Shown piece by piece: positions 1-11,344 of a DNA stretch of 64,000 nucleotides. Below the pieces are notes generated by a model. The model searched no databases. It was not told the origin of the DNA and saw only the letters and a program-made list of their open reading frames with translations. Source of the stretch: Batillaria attramentaria (Eukaryota > Mollusca > Gastropoda > Batillariidae); NCBI GenBank assembly GCA_018292915.2, contig JACVVK020000344.1:585001-649000 (forward strand), written 5' to 3'. Made by a program: the position numbers and the translations under genes. Every line of letters starts with the position of its first letter. Within the stretch, counting starts at the first letter, position 1.

Positions 1-168
1 GGGTGGGCGGGAATGGGGTTGATTCTCTACACGTGCATACCGTTGTAGAGAAATTGACTTTAGAAAAATAAATCGTTAGGTAAATTTCGGAGATTCTTCA
101 GTTTTTGTTTTTATTTGTTTTGCCGGCCTCATGTGCACTCTCTCTCTCTCTCTTCATCTTTTTACCCT

Positions 169-450
169 GGGCCCGTATGTAAAACTCGAGGTTAATTTAA
201 CCCACGGGCCTAACCCAAACTAGGACAAAAGAAACCCCCAAAACAAAATTAAATAAAAAAGGAAGCGAAGAAGGAAAGACAAAAATCCTTCTATAACGGC
301 ATAGGCACCTTGCTGGAACGGACCAGGTTCCTGATTTAAAAAAAAAAAAAAAAAAAAAAACAAAAACTTTAACTCTAGAGCTAGTTTAGTTCGAGGTTAG
401 ACTCTAACCCAGGGCTAAACTCCCTAACCCCGACTTTTACATGCGGGCCC
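169..450 (+). mobile_element. Family C TIR element, copy 1
   Basis: A 282-bp element bounded by imperfect terminal inverted repeats: the left end begins GGGCCCGTATGTAAAA and the right end, read in reverse complement, begins GGGCCCGCATGTAAAA. It has an A-rich interior and a conserved core TCCTTCTATAACGGC. Four more copies occur in the window in both orientations. No coding capacity is seen, so it looks like a non-autonomous (MITE-like) DNA element. The target-site duplication is not resolved, so the superfamily is open. Confidence 0.7.
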
Positions 451-547
451 TGTTCACCTCAGCCCTTTAGTTCAACTAGAGTAGACTCGACTAGGATCTG
501 CATAGACTGGGAAGCTGCGCGGACAAGGTTATAGCTTGGTAGTCGTT

Positions 548-876
548 TTCAGCCTTAACGTCCTTTTTCCGCCACAAGGGGGGTACAGTCGAACCTGCCA
601 AGGCGGTCACCTGTATAAGCTATGCCACTGTCTAACCTGGTCACCCCTGAGGATCCCCTGACATGCTAGCTGTTGACATGCCACCCTGGATAAACCCGGT
701 CACCTATCTAAGGCGGTCAGTTTGACCCGGTCCCTTGGGTGACCGCCTTACACAGGTTTGACTGTATTTCGAAGACGGGGGACAACGAGCTAACGGGCAG
801 CACAATTTTGGATGGCTGCAAGTCGAGGTTTGAACTTACGACCCGAGCACAGAAAGTCCAAAGCTGTATATAAACA
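548..876 (-). mobile_element. SINE-A, old copy split by a MITE
   Basis: Diverged minus-strand copy of the tRNA-derived SINE-A. The tail part (AACGTCCTTTTTCCGCCAC) lies left of 585. The middle and tRNA-like part (AAGACGGGGGACAACGAG, then ACTTACGACCCGAGCA) resumes at 767. The two halves are separated by a 179-bp TIR element inserted at the TA of the SINE's conserved GATATC region. Confidence 0.65.
586..764. mobile_element. MITE with CAGTC termini (Tc1/mariner-pogo-like)
   Basis: Termini CAGTCGAACCTG and, reversed, CAGTCAAACCTGTG form a TIR of about 30 bp that includes AAGGCGGTCACC. The element is directly flanked by TA on both sides (584-585 and 765-766). A CAGT-type terminus with a TA duplication is the signature of pogo/Tigger-like members of the Tc1/mariner superfamily. 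At 179 bp it has no room for a transposase and must be non-autonomous. Internal copies of the GGTCACC motif suggest a palindromic or repeated interior. Confidence 0.75.
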
Positions 877-887
877 AAAAGTTGTTT

Positions 888-962
888 GCTGGAGGGTTAA
901 CGTCCTTTTCCACCACCTAAAGGTGACATCGAAGGCGATGCGGCGAGGAAAAGCCAGCAGGT
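888..962 (-). mobile_element. SINE-A fragment (3' part)
   Basis: Contains the SINE-A tail and middle in reverse (TTAACGTCCTTTTCCACCAC, then GACATCGAAGGCG and AAAAGCCAGCA). It ends before the tRNA-like head. It lies next to the previous copy but is a separate insertion. Confidence 0.6.
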
Positions 963-1395
963 GAAAGAATACCAAGGCGCGAGGCCTCGCAATGCCTGTA
1001 CATTCCCTATTAGGCTTGGGCATCATAGTCATCTTTAAAAATGCTTCACTGAATCTAGAAACAAAACCAGAAAAATGACAGGATCTTAATAAAATTCGAA
1101 TGTCTTCTTTCCGCTCAGGCCTCACTAGTGTAATGCTTTAATTCTGTTTAGGCCAGAAAGCCACTTCACCCAAAACCACTCGCGTCAATTTTACGCCCCT
1201 TCAGTGTGCGCAAAAGGTCCCAGCTGCACTGGCAGCTTGCCTCCTGCTGCAACTGAACCGCCCTGGCCCTACAAAATACAAAAATCAGGCTTTCGTGACA
1301 ACAAAACACGTTCGCCAAACAGGGTCCTTCAAATACACACTGCACTTCACCCCAAGCTCAACTTGTGCCATTACGCCATCGCAAAACGTTTGTTT

Positions 1396-1454
1396 GGCTC
1401 CCAGGCAGGATTCGAACTGGCGACCCCAGCATTGAAAGTCCAACGCTCTACAAG
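1396..1454 (-). mobile_element. SINE-A-like tRNA head fragment
   Basis: Only the B-box side of the tRNA-like head is recognisable (GGATTCGAACTGGCGACC, then AAAGTCCAACGCTCTAC). It abuts a C homopolymer. Confidence 0.45.
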
Positions 1455-2030
1455 ATCTACTCCCCCCTCCCCCCCCCCCCCCCCCCCCCCCCCGTTCTGA
1501 CAGTGACATAGCAATGCGATGAAACATGTACAAGGCACGACAGACGGGCGTGGCCAGTCAGTCAGACATAATCACTTGTCAAATAATAAGGTTCTAGGTT
1601 ATGTCTGGTGAGTTCCAGTTTACTGAATAGCTGCAGCGGCCTTGTGGAAAGTGACGTGACGTGGGGGTGAACGTAAAACCAACGGCGGGAACTGGCTGCA
1701 TGGGGCGTAGATCCAGGTGGGTCCGTTTCATTTCTGCCTCATCAGCAGAGACGGAAGGAAAATCAGGGAGATATTTGCAAACACGTAACGGGGCTTGGCA
1801 ACGTCCAGGTGCAAGATAGCCAAGCCTTGAGCTACTCGGATCGTCGAGACCCCCCCCCCCCCCCCCCCCCCCCCCCCCGCCCCCTCCTCCCCCGACACCA
1901 CTACCACCACCTCGCCTTTACCCTTGCCCACTACTCCCTCGACGCTCCGCCCTCCTCCCCCCCCTCCCACCCCTTTTCAATTTCTGCTTCAGGCGGCGAA
2001 ACTCCCATGCGGAATCCTTCGTAAAATATG
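1455..2030. repeat. C-homopolymer and pyrimidine-rich stretch
   Basis: Contains poly-C tracts at about 1461-1493 and 1850-1878 and a CCT-rich run up to 1975. Reading frames here translate as poly-Pro or poly-Gly. No gene is seen. Confidence 0.8.
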
Positions 2031-2170
2031 TACAGAGAAAGGCATAAATTATATTGTTTGAACATTAGTTCAAAATTGGTTGGACACATAATTTGGGTCA
2101 AAGGAAATCTGGATACTGACAAACATGCATAACTGACCGTCCATTTTCGAATAAATATTGTTGGGTAGGT

Positions 2171-2353
2171 GGGGTGAGAGATTGGGAGTTTAACGCCCTT
2201 TTCCGCCACTGACGTCAGGGTGACAGCAAAGACAGGGTAACGAGAAAAAGGCCAGCACAAATATATGACCCCAGCCGGGATTCGAACTCACGACCCGAGC
2301 ATTGAGAGTCCCGGCAACGCAGCTCTACAATTCGGCTATTCCGGCTCCCCAAA
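2171..2353 (-). mobile_element. SINE-A, near full length
   Basis: Reverse-strand SINE-A. The order on the plus strand is tail (GAGTTTAACGCCCTTTTCC), middle (AGACAGGGTAACGAGAAA), B box (GGGATTCGAACTCACGACC), A-box side and GGCTCCCC end. There is a short insertion in the anticodon-arm region (GTCCCGGCAACGCAGC). Confidence 0.8.
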
Positions 2354-2407
2354 TATTGTTGGAATTGCCCTATTCAAAGACAAAAGTTTAGTAAACAAGG
2401 AATCCCC

Positions 2408-2466
2408 CCCACACACACACACACACCACCACCACCACCACCACCACCACCACTACCACCACCACC
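2408..2466. repeat. (CA)n/(CAC)n microsatellite
   Basis: CA dinucleotides pass into about 15 CAC trinucleotides. A predicted poly-His frame across it is an artefact. Confidence 0.9.
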
Positions 2467-2539
2467 CTCTCTTCCCTGCTTTCGTGTGTACTGACTTACA
2501 GTGGAGTACCAACCAACCTCAGACTCAAAAGGCTAAACC

Positions 2540-3081
2540 ACGCCTCCCCTCTGGTCTCCTCTCCCCCCCCCCCCCTCCCTTCTCTTACGGAACGTTTCAG
2601 TTCGACCTACCACCGAAGCCTAAGATCTTCTTCCCTTGGGTAAGAAATTCCGGGTCGAACTATTTCTCTCGGCGGAAGGCACGTAGGGAATGAAGGGGTA
2701 ATTTGCCGAAATGAAGCGAACATGGGTCGAGTTTCTCCGGCCGAGCACGCGCTAATGGCGGCGGTGATATAGAATGAAGGGGTTCTGTCAGTCAGGATTT
2801 CGTGTGCACAGACAGGGGGTCTATGTAGTATGTACACTCCAGATATATTTATTCTTCTATTGGGGATGGAGCAAGGAGTGGGAGGTGGCGTGTGTGTGTG
2901 TGTGTGTGTGTGTGGTTGGTGTGGTTGTGCGCAGTGGCAGGATCATGTGTACGAGCCTAGTATGCATGCTCTCTGGCAGTATGGTGTGGTGGGATTCAGT
3001 CAAGATTGAAGTTTCAGTATACTTTATTTCCCAACTGGGATCAGACCCTGCCCCCCCCCCTCCACCACTGCCCCAAAAGTA

Positions 3082-3135
<54 letters not shown>

Positions 3136-3340
3136 CAAAAACAAAATAACAAAACAACATGAAGAACAACAACAAAACAACAACAACAACAACAACAAAC
3201 AACAACCAAAAAACAAAACAAAACCACCAAGATAGTTGAGGTCATTCTTTCACTGACTGAGGAAGAGTGCTCGGTTCGAACAGAGGTTGACAAAATTGTG
3301 TGGAAAATTGAATAATAATAATAATAATAATAATGTTATT
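2540..3340. other. No gene seen; short tandem repeats
   Basis: Holds poly-C (about 2563-2576), (GT)n at 2888-2913, (AATC)n at about 3081-3134, (CAA)n runs to 3205 and (AAT)n at about 3312-3335. No spliced or unspliced gene signal is recognised. Confidence 0.6.
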
Positions 3341-3934
3341 GATGTTATTACAATTTCATCTTGATTTCTTCTCCTATTTGTCATTATTAATATCATTATT
3401 ACTTGCTGTCGTCAATGGATGTTTGTTGGTATGTTAGTCGGTTGCAAGTCGGCTGATATTTTATTTTGGAGTGTGAGCCGTTCTCTCTTTCTGTGAGCTG
3501 TACTGGTACATGGTACATGGTACATTTTCAACAACTGTGTTAACGACCGTGGATTTTTGTGTACGCTGTCACACAACAATCAAATGCTGTCAATTTCCGA
3601 ATTTCGTCATAAGTTAAAAGTGAATGTTTCTAAAGAAAATCAATGGCCGTTCCGATTTTTTTTGATTAAGTGATCTGAAAGGTAAATGTAATGATTTAAT
3701 TTTAAGTGTTTGTTTGCATTAATAAAATAAACAATACATCCATACAATAAACAAACACAAACAGTATGTTTGTGTAGAATGTATAAAAAATGATGAAAAA
3801 TGAAAAAAGAAAAGTAAATAAGTGAATAAATAAATACAAATATAAAAAGACAATAGATGAAGAATAGGTGATTTAATGAATAAGTGATTGATATACGAGA
3901 AAAAAACATAAAGAAATCAATCAATATACATCTG

Positions 3935-4045
<111 letters not shown>

Positions 4046-4129
4046 AATCGAATCAATGAATGATTTTTTTCTCCACAACTGAACCCGAACACAGTCACGC
4101 TGCTCCCTCGCCTCTAAACCCCGTTACAC

Positions 4130-4780
4130 CGACCAAAAATAAAATAAAAAAAAATGACATAAAATACCCCCCCCCCCCCCCCCCCAAAAAAAAAAAAAGG
4201 TAAAAAGTGAAGAAAATAGGGGCTACCTGCAGAAAAGACAAATGTAAAACTGTGCACACCAGGGGGTGCTAGTGTTGCAGTTGCGCGGCCTGGCTGTCAA
4301 TAGCCTTCTTGTGTCGCCGACAAGCTGAAGAGGGCTGAGTGTGTGCACTGACGACAGATTGAGGAGAAACGAAGTGCAAAACATGCCCCTCTTCTCCTCT
4401 ACCCCCCATCCCCCCCCCCCCCACCCCCCTTCCTCTCTGTCTTTCTGTCTGAAAACACATCCCACCAACAGGCCAGCCCGCCCAGGGGAGGTGGATCCCC
4501 GGTGGCACAAATGCAACGGCCGAAGAGGAGATAGTGAAGTTTAGAAACAAAAACGAATTTGATTTCGTTCTCGATTCGCGTCGCTCCGTTTTTTTTTTTT
4601 TGTTGTTGTTGTTGTTTTTTGTTGTTTTTTTTGTTTTGTTTTGTTTTGTTTTGTTTTGGGTTTTTTTTTTGTTTTGTTTTGTTTTTTTTTGTTTTTGTTT
4701 TTTTTTGTGGGGGGGGGTGGTAAAAAATTTTTTTTCGGGCAGAACCAAATATTTTATAAAAATGAGAGGGGGGTGGGGGG
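4130..4780. repeat. Homopolymer and T-rich low-complexity region
   Basis: Includes poly-C followed by poly-A (4168-4198), C-rich 4400-4425, and a T/TTTTG tract (4590-4735) that runs into G-rich sequence next to SINE-A. Long Phe/Leu or Lys/Asn frames here are artefacts. Confidence 0.8.
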
Positions 4781-4957
4781 TGGGGGGGTGCCGGGTGTTC
4801 GGAAGTTTAACGTCCTTTTCCACCACGGATGGGTGATATCAAAGACGGGGCAACGACAAAAAAAGACATCACAAATATTTGACCCCAGCTGGGATTCGAA
4901 CTCACGACCTGAGCATTGAAGGTCCAGCGCTCTACCATTCGGCTATCCCGGCTCCCC
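4780..4957 (-). mobile_element. SINE-A, near full length
   Basis: Reverse-strand copy with tail, GATATCAAAGACGGGGCAAC middle, B box (GGGATTCGAACTCACGACC) and GGCTCCCC end. The poly-G stretch to its left corresponds to the element's C-rich tail. Confidence 0.85.
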
Positions 4958-5499
4958 TTTGTAATAATGAGAACGTCATTATTACAGTCACTATTATTTG
5001 TGTGAACTGGTAAACTAAGAACGTTTCACATACCATCCGCTTTCTGAGTGTCTCGCGATTTATCCTGCTGAATGAAAAATCGCCTTTTTCGGCTATTTTC
5101 TTGCGTGCAGTGCCATCACCAAGACTGTCCATTGAAAATTTTATGATGCCGCTCAAATTCAAAGTATGTCATTGTAACAGATGCAAGTAATCCAATATAT
5201 TCAATTATTTACTGTTGATTTTTTTGTTCTTGTTTTTGTTTTTGTTTGTTTGCTTGGTTTATTTATTTATTTATTTATTTTTTGAGTGGCAGTTACATTA
5301 CCAACAGTGCCATAAAAAATTGATATCTAATCCTTTCAATTCAGCCGAAAACCATGAAAATCGCAAAATTGAACTTAACGTCACTGGGTAAAGCAGGGAA
5401 GTTTCATTTGCCCTTCTTTGGCGTATTGGGACTCACTCTGAGAAAAAGTTTTGACCTTTCGACTATTTTCTTGCTCGCTTGTTTTTCTTCTTCTTATTA

Positions 5500-5516
5500 T
5501 TATTATTATTGTGCAT

Positions 5517-5551
<35 letters not shown>

Positions 5552-5774
5552 TATTGTTGTCATCACTGGGAGGTGAACTTGTTTCAGTAGTGTACCTAAA
5601 ACCCGTTTTCAACGATTCACTGCCAGTGCGTGAGGGCATGTCATGTCTAGCGGTTGTCTAGATCTTCTATCTAACTTTTTATCTTGTCATCGGGAATATG
5701 TGTTTGACATCCTAACCCTGCTTTTTTTGAAACGATAGAGCAGATTTGGATCTCAAAACACGCTGGCGAAAAGC

Positions 5775-5807
<33 letters not shown>

Positions 5808-5911
5808 CACACAAACACACAAACACACACGACAGCATACAAATTTTAAGAATCTACAGACTTTGCTGATGAAAGATAAACTGAATGCGCACGCACACAT
5901 ACGCACGCACG

Positions 5912-5943
<32 letters not shown>

Positions 5944-5945
5944 GC
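5500..5945. repeat. (ATC)n, (CGCA)n and (CA)n microsatellites
   Basis: ATC repeats at about 5517-5552. CGCA/CACA repeats at 5777-5830 and again at 5890-5943, with a near-duplicate of TGATGAAAGA after each. This suggests a local duplication of repeat plus flank. Confidence 0.8.
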
Positions 5946-6039
5946 ATAAAAAGAAAAAAAATCTGCAGACTTTTCTGATGAAAGACTAACAGCTTCTTAC
6001 ACCCTGTAATCAGCCGATCAGTTTTGCGACTGACAGAAA

Positions 6040-6188
6040 TATCGGTTAGTGCCCAGAGGTGTACCTTTCTTTGCCCACCGTGAGGGTTTTTTCACACTGG
6101 ATATTTTCTCTGCCTGGCAGGATCCGAACGCGTGACCTTTGTTTCTCAGGTCTGAGTGCTCTAACCTCTGCACCCTAATGAACCTCAG
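6040..6188 (-). mobile_element. tRNA-headed SINE, second type
   Basis: Read on the minus strand it begins with a tRNA-like head (GGTTAGAGCACTCAG as A-box side, then CGCGTTCGGATCCTG as B-box side). The downstream body, ending in GTACACCTCTGG, is unlike SINE-A. It is a single copy in this window, so the family assignment rests on the promoter boxes alone. Confidence 0.45.
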
Positions 6189-6269
6189 AAATGAAAGAAG
6201 AAGGTGGTGATGATGTCAGTTTGTTCTAGACAATAAGGTTAACTATTGAATTAAGTAACAACAGCTACA

Positions 6270-6362
6270 ACAATCATCGTCATCATCTTCATCATCATCG
6301 TCGTGGTTACGTCGTCGTCGTCGTCGTCGTCATCATTATCATCAGCTTTATCATCATCATCA
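6270..6362. repeat. CAT/CGT trinucleotide repeat
   Basis: Alternating CAT and CGT triplets, consistent with a CAT repeat with CpG-related interruptions. Confidence 0.85.
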
Positions 6363-6672
6363 AACAGCAGAAAAAGGAGATGAAGGATGTAAGGCATCTT
6401 GACCATTCAGCTGCGACTGGCATAAAAACAAGCATTGGATGGGAGAAAAAGCCACAAAGACAACTTCTTGCAAGTTCAAGATCAAAAGCCGCAAACATTG
6501 TATATATTTATTTCTTTATTTTTTATTGTTTTTTTTTTTTCTCCTTCAAAATTAATTTGCGTTGATTTATTCACTTGTTTATCCATATTTGTATATTTAT
6601 TTACTGACTGATTGATTTAGTGATTTTCATTTCAATGGCCGTCTGTGTCCCTAACGTACCAGCTCTAAACAT

Positions 6673-6770
6673 TGAAAACATTACACTGACGTCATTACAC
6701 GCGTGGAAAACATTACACTGACGTCATTACACGCGTGGAAAACATTACACTGACGTCATTACACGCGTTG
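6673..6770. repeat. Three-copy 32-bp minisatellite with CRE palindromes
   Basis: A 32-bp unit is repeated three times almost perfectly. Each unit carries the palindrome TGACGTCA (6687, 6719, 6751) and ACGCGT. TGACGTCA is the full consensus CREB/ATF site. Whether it functions is unknown, and no gene is recognised next to it. Confidence 0.9.
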
Positions 6771-7440
6771 AAAACACGACAGTCATTAGACGCCATACGC
6801 CTTGTGAAGAAACTTGCGGTTTTTCTTAGTCAGTGTTTAATGGGGTTTCAACGTGCATCAGTTGTGGTTTCACAAAGACGGCTCCTGCACCGGCAACAAA
6901 GGAAAAGGTGCTTGGTACAGTTATTTTGAGGACGAGTCGAGTCGTCTCACTGAGCCGGATTCATCTCAGTCTACGGCTCTGAAGTCAAGAGTGGGCGGAG
7001 CCGCAACAATGGACAGACCCAACCAGGTACGAGCTCCTCATCCCCCCCCCCTTCCCCTTCCCCTCACACACACACAGTACTCTGCTCGGGAAGAGAACTG
7101 AGGTGAATGTACCGACACTCATTTCCCAGCAAGCATAAGATGCTAATGACGACTGACAAGAGGAGAATTCCGAACTCAAAGGTTCGGGTTGCCGGTCGCA
7201 ATTTTTCATTTACCGCCTCCTGATGGCTGCAATTTGCAATGGGAGACAATTGGCGCCGGGCGGGGGGCTGAGAGTGGCACATGCAATGATTTACTGCCCT
7301 TGCAGACAAATGATATTGTTTCAGGCTAAAACTTATATACATACGTACGTGGCTTGGGCGGAAACCCCCCACGTACACCTAGCCATGTTCTACATGGGGG
7401 GTGTAGCCAAAATAGACGGAAGTGTTTCCGGTGCTACTGC

Positions 7441-7803
7441 GCTTCAAAAGTTTCAATGACGATTCAGTGCAGCTCTCATTTAGATCTAGACTTCATACTG
7501 GTAAGTCATGTTTGAAACATGAGCATGTACACGTCTTTGTATTATAGTCAGTAACGCGAAAAGTCAAAGTCGTTGTCTAGTTGATAAACTGCCCGTCTCT
7601 CAGTTTCACTCCGACTAAAAGACGCTTCAAAAGTTTCAATGACGATTCAGTGCAGCTCTCATTTAGATCTAGATTCACAGTATAAGTCATGTTTGAAACA
7701 TGAGCGTGTACACGTCTTTGTATTATAGTAACGCGTTAGTCAAAGTCGTTGTCTGGTTGATAAACTGACGGCCCGTCTTTCAGTTTCACGCCGACTAACA
7801 GAC
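7441..7803. repeat. Tandem duplication of about 180 bp
   Basis: Two consecutive copies, each beginning CGCTTCAAAAGTTTCAATGA and ending CAGTTTCAC(T/G)CCGACTAA. The second starts near 7624. They differ by small indels. They lie inside the family D element and its relatives. Confidence 0.9.
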
Positions 7804-7962
7804 TGGCCGGACTGACCGAAGTCCATTCGAAACGTGACACTCGGTGCCGCTACTCGAAGTTTGGAAATGGAAGCTCTCGGTTCTACTTAGTGTTTGGAAA
7901 TAATAATATATAGTTTTTACAGAGCGCTGCTCTCCAAATGCAAAGGACTGGCTGCGCTTAAG

Positions 7963-8022
<60 letters not shown>

Positions 8023-8052
8023 ACGCACGCACGCACGCACGCACGCACGCAC
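7963..8052. repeat. (CA)n followed by (CGCA)n
   Basis: About 58 bp of CA and then about 30 bp of ACGC repeats, within the family D element. Confidence 0.95.
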
Positions 8053-8626
8053 ACTAACATCCAATCTGGCAGGTGCAGCGACATCAGACGACCAAACGTA
8101 CACAGAAACAGGCTCAGCAGGAGTTCAGTCTACATCAAAAGCTTGACGGTAAAGAAAAGTCTTCAGATGGGATTTAAACAAGGGCAGTGAAGGCTGAGTT
8201 CGATTGACAAGGAGTTCCAGACAGAGGACACACTTTGACCCGGCTGTGCTACTTTTTTTTTCAAGCGGAGCAGCACCGGACACACTCCCGTCCATTTTGA
8301 CTACGTCCCACGAGTAGTCTCGGGACTGACTGCTTGAGCCGAGTCAGTGTTGCACCAAAAGCACACAGTGGAAAATAAACGAACGACAGAGCATATACCT
8401 GCCGGCGACGTCGACGGACGGAAAAGAGTGAGGGGAGACGAAACGAACCATGCATTTTTCGGGGCTTTCCTAATGAGACGTGAAGAGCTTCCTCACGCTC
8501 TTTTCACGCCTTCATTTGCCATGTCAGACAACGGGCATATTTTCTTTCTTCCCTCCTCCCCCATCGCTCTTCTGTTTCTGAGAGGGAAAAAAAACCCACC
8601 AAAAACGACAAAGGCTAGCGGCGAGC

Positions 8627-8890
8627 CATGCTATTGTTTACTGCCCCTAAATAACCAGTGACTGAACTCAGATAAACTTTTTTTTTTCTCGCGGTTGTTG
8701 GGAAAATATGAAAACAAAACAATCTGTTTCTTTCTTTCTTTTCTTTTCTCCCGAGTTTGTTTCTGAAAGAACAAACAATAAGACAACGGTCAAACTGACG
8801 GACTGTGCTGTTGGTTACTGCCTCTGAATAATCAGAACTTAGATAAACTTTTCGTGGAAACTTGAAGGGAAAAATGAACAGAAACAAAAT
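8627..8890. repeat. Diverged direct repeat, two copies
   Basis: The blocks around 8630-8715 and 8800-8890 share TACTGCC(C/T)CTRAATAAYCAG, TTAGATAAACTTTT, a GGGAAAA stretch and GAAACAAAA. They look like an old tandem duplication. No gene is recognised. Confidence 0.6.
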
Positions 8891-9104
8891 CTTGCAAGAA
8901 TTTACGAGATAGGGGCATGAACTTGCAAAGTGTCCCTGAGTATCCCACGCATAATAGCTATGGCGGTTACTTTGTTTTGCCAGAAATGGGTAGAACTGTG
9001 TTTCTCTATTGACGTTCTACTACACACGTAGAACTACTTTTTTTTTTTTTTTAATTGTCTGCCGCTGCCGAAGAACTTGAAGGGATAACTTAGTCGTGTG
9101 CGTG

Positions 9105-9365
9105 AACTGAACCTGTTTGAGCAAGTTGTCCATCACAGTCAAGGACACATAAAAAGTTTAATGTTGCCAGCTTGGCAGTCTCGGTGACTGGACTGAATGG
9201 TACGAGTGTTCAGCTGGACCGTTCAGTGAGGGTAGCTCCCCCCCCCACCCCCCACACACACACACACTCCCCCCCTCCCCCCCCCCACACACACTTCCCC
9301 AACATTAAGGCCGTCTCCAATCACATGGCATAGGACGTTAAGCCCCAACTAACCAACCAACCAAC
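9105..9365 (+). mobile_element. Family H retroelement fragment, (AACC)n tail
   Basis: Contains GTCCATCACAGTCAAGGA, GTGTTCAGCTGGAC, a C-rich insertion, GGCCGTCTCCAATCAC and the terminal GACGTTAAGCCCCAAC followed by AACC repeats. The same ordered blocks occur at 33.4-33.96 and 46.97-47.15 kb. The shared GACGTTAA end plus simple tail indicates a retroposed 3' end. Confidence 0.55.
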
Positions 9366-10095
9366 CCTGCCCTTACCACCCCCTCCCCCCCCCCCCTCCC
9401 CGCCCGCGCCTCCAGTCCCTCGCCCCCACCCCCTTCCCTGTGTTGTCCCATACATCTTGACGGATGGTGCACCCCCAAACGCTCACTGTGGTTTTATGTG
9501 CGGGAGGTTACAGTGACAAACGGCTGCCGCCCCCTTCAACACTCCTAGGGGCCGGCTACTAAAAGGAAAAGTTTATGAATTTGAACTCTCTCGGACGTCT
9601 TTTTTTTGTGCCGTAACTGTTTTGCAATTCGCAAATATTTTTGTTGGCATAACAGGCGGTCTGAGTCGTCTAGAGGAGGGGCCTGAACGGTTGGGAAGGA
9701 TTTGTAAAACTACCCCCTTTAGTTCCTGCTTGTCGCGTGTTCGGTGCGTTTAGGATATCTTCGTGGTCTAAATTCTTTTTGTATTAGATTTTAAACAAGG
9801 CACGTTTAGCAGGAATTTATGGCAAAACACTGAACATTTCTCGGGAAATGTGATCTCGAAAAACAAACAAACCCGAACCCTAAAATCGCGTACGCGAATC
9901 TGACGTAATGAGTGATGTACACATTATTTATAAGAGGTGGGGAGGGTAGAGCACAAAGAAGGGAGGGGTGGGGGTGGGGGTGGGGGGAGAGGGATGGGGA
10001 GGAGGTGGGGTGGGGGGGGGGTTGAAGAGGGTTCTGGGGGCTGAGCTGGGTGGAGGTAGTTGTAAGGATTGTGAGTATTACAGAATTAGCCTTTA
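9366..10095. other. No gene seen; C-rich then G-rich stretch
   Basis: C-rich tracts at 9370-9440. A strongly G-rich segment at about 9958-10021 (GGGGTGGGGGTGGGGG-type) could form G-quadruplexes. Nothing coding is supported. Confidence 0.5.
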
Positions 10096-10229
10096 ATGGC
10101 CATTTCAAGGTTTAGACACGTCGTTAAATTTGTGGCTGATCGCATTTCGTCCTCGTTATTGTTGTTGTTGCAGCCCGGCGTCGGTGTTACTGTTGCTGTT
10201 GTTGTTTTCGTTGTTATCAGTCAGTTTTC

Positions 10230-10565
10230 TCTGGTAATCTGTATGAACTACTACTCCTACTACTACTACTACTGCTACTACACTACTACTACTACTACTA
10301 CTGCTACACTACTACTACTACTACTATTACTACTACTACTAAAACTACTACTAATGCTGCTGCTGCTGCTACTACTACTGCTGCTGCTACTACTACAACA
10401 GTAACTACTACTATTACTACTACTACTACCACTGCTACTACTACTACTGCTAAAACTACTACGTCTACTACTACAAGAACTACTACTACTACTACCACTA
10501 CTACTTCTGCTGCTACTACTACCATTACTACTACCATTACTACTACCACTAAAACTACTACTAAT
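10230..10565. repeat. (ACT)n trinucleotide repeat, about 330 bp
   Basis: A long TAC/ACT triplet array with scattered CTG, AAA and ACC variants. Frames across it read as Leu, Tyr or Val homopolymers and are artefacts. Confidence 0.95.
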
Positions 10566-11250
10566 TCATGTCTGGGGCGCTTGTCCCTGCTAGAACAAGC
10601 TCGTCGCGCCTATCATGGACATAAAACTGAATGACAAATAAACATAAGATAAAAATTAGAAGAAGAAAACTCAGAAGAACGCTTCATTAATTCGGTTTAA
10701 ACTGATTTATTTTGTTGCACTGATGAAATTACAGAAACACAGTTTGAGCATAAACAAGACATGCTTATGATATGCTCAATGCTTCATTAATTCCGTATAA
10801 AGTAAGAACTGAATGAATTTAAAGACAAAAAAAAACCCCTACAAATAATCAAAAACAAAAAGAAGAAAAAAGTAACGTGCTTTGAACAGAACAGATTATG
10901 AAAACTTTTGGTATTGTGTTGTTTGGAAATTGACATTATATATTATGCAAGACAAAAAGCAACCTAGCAACCGGAAACGATTCTGCCTAGAGGATGGTTT
11001 TTGTTTTCTTCAACATTGAAAAAGGCAAAGGTCTACTTACTTGAAGAGGAAAGCGCATATATAAGGCATATACTACTTTCGTCAAAAACTATGGGCAACT
11101 TGCAGTGGCATGGCAGCATAATTCATATTAGCTACAGACTACAATAGTTTTTAAGAAAGGCCATTGCTCAGAAGGTATCTTGAAGACTCGTAAAGTAATG
11201 CAGTCAATAAGGTCATCCTAAGGAATGATAGCATCTGGTTTTACCTCCCC
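10566..11250. other. No gene or repeat recognised
   Basis: AT-rich unique-looking sequence. A short motif (GCTTCATTAATTC) is repeated about 100 bp apart (10681 and 10783), but there is no further structure. Confidence 0.5.
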
Positions 11251-11263
11251 CCCCCCCGCCCCC

Positions 11264-11265
<2 letters not shown>

Positions 11266-11343
<78 letters not shown>
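11266..11343. repeat. (CA)n microsatellite
   Basis: About 78 bp of uninterrupted CA. Confidence 0.95.

Positions 11344-11344
<1 letters not shown>

Larger units (their letters stand above)
7394..8312. mobile_element. Family D TIR element, longest copy
   Basis: Left end (7394-7450) reads GTAGCCAAAATAGACGGAAG, then TGTTTCCGGTGCTACTGCGC. The right end in reverse complement (8260-8312) reads GTAGTCAAAATGGACGGGAG, then TGTGTCCGGTGCTGCTCCGC. This is an imperfect TIR of about 50 bp around a 0.9-kb interior. The interior holds a tandem duplication and a CA repeat and has no transposase ORF. Ends or fragments of the same family recur at 13.1, 33.2, 34.2, 45.0-45.7 and 47.4-47.9 kb. Confidence 0.6.

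Noticed and set aside
6673..6770. CRISPR-like array
   Set aside because: Contiguous identical 32-bp units with no spacers, in animal DNA.
9958..10021. Telomeric or interstitial telomere repeat
   Set aside because: The G-rich motif is irregular GGGGTGG, not TTAGGG.
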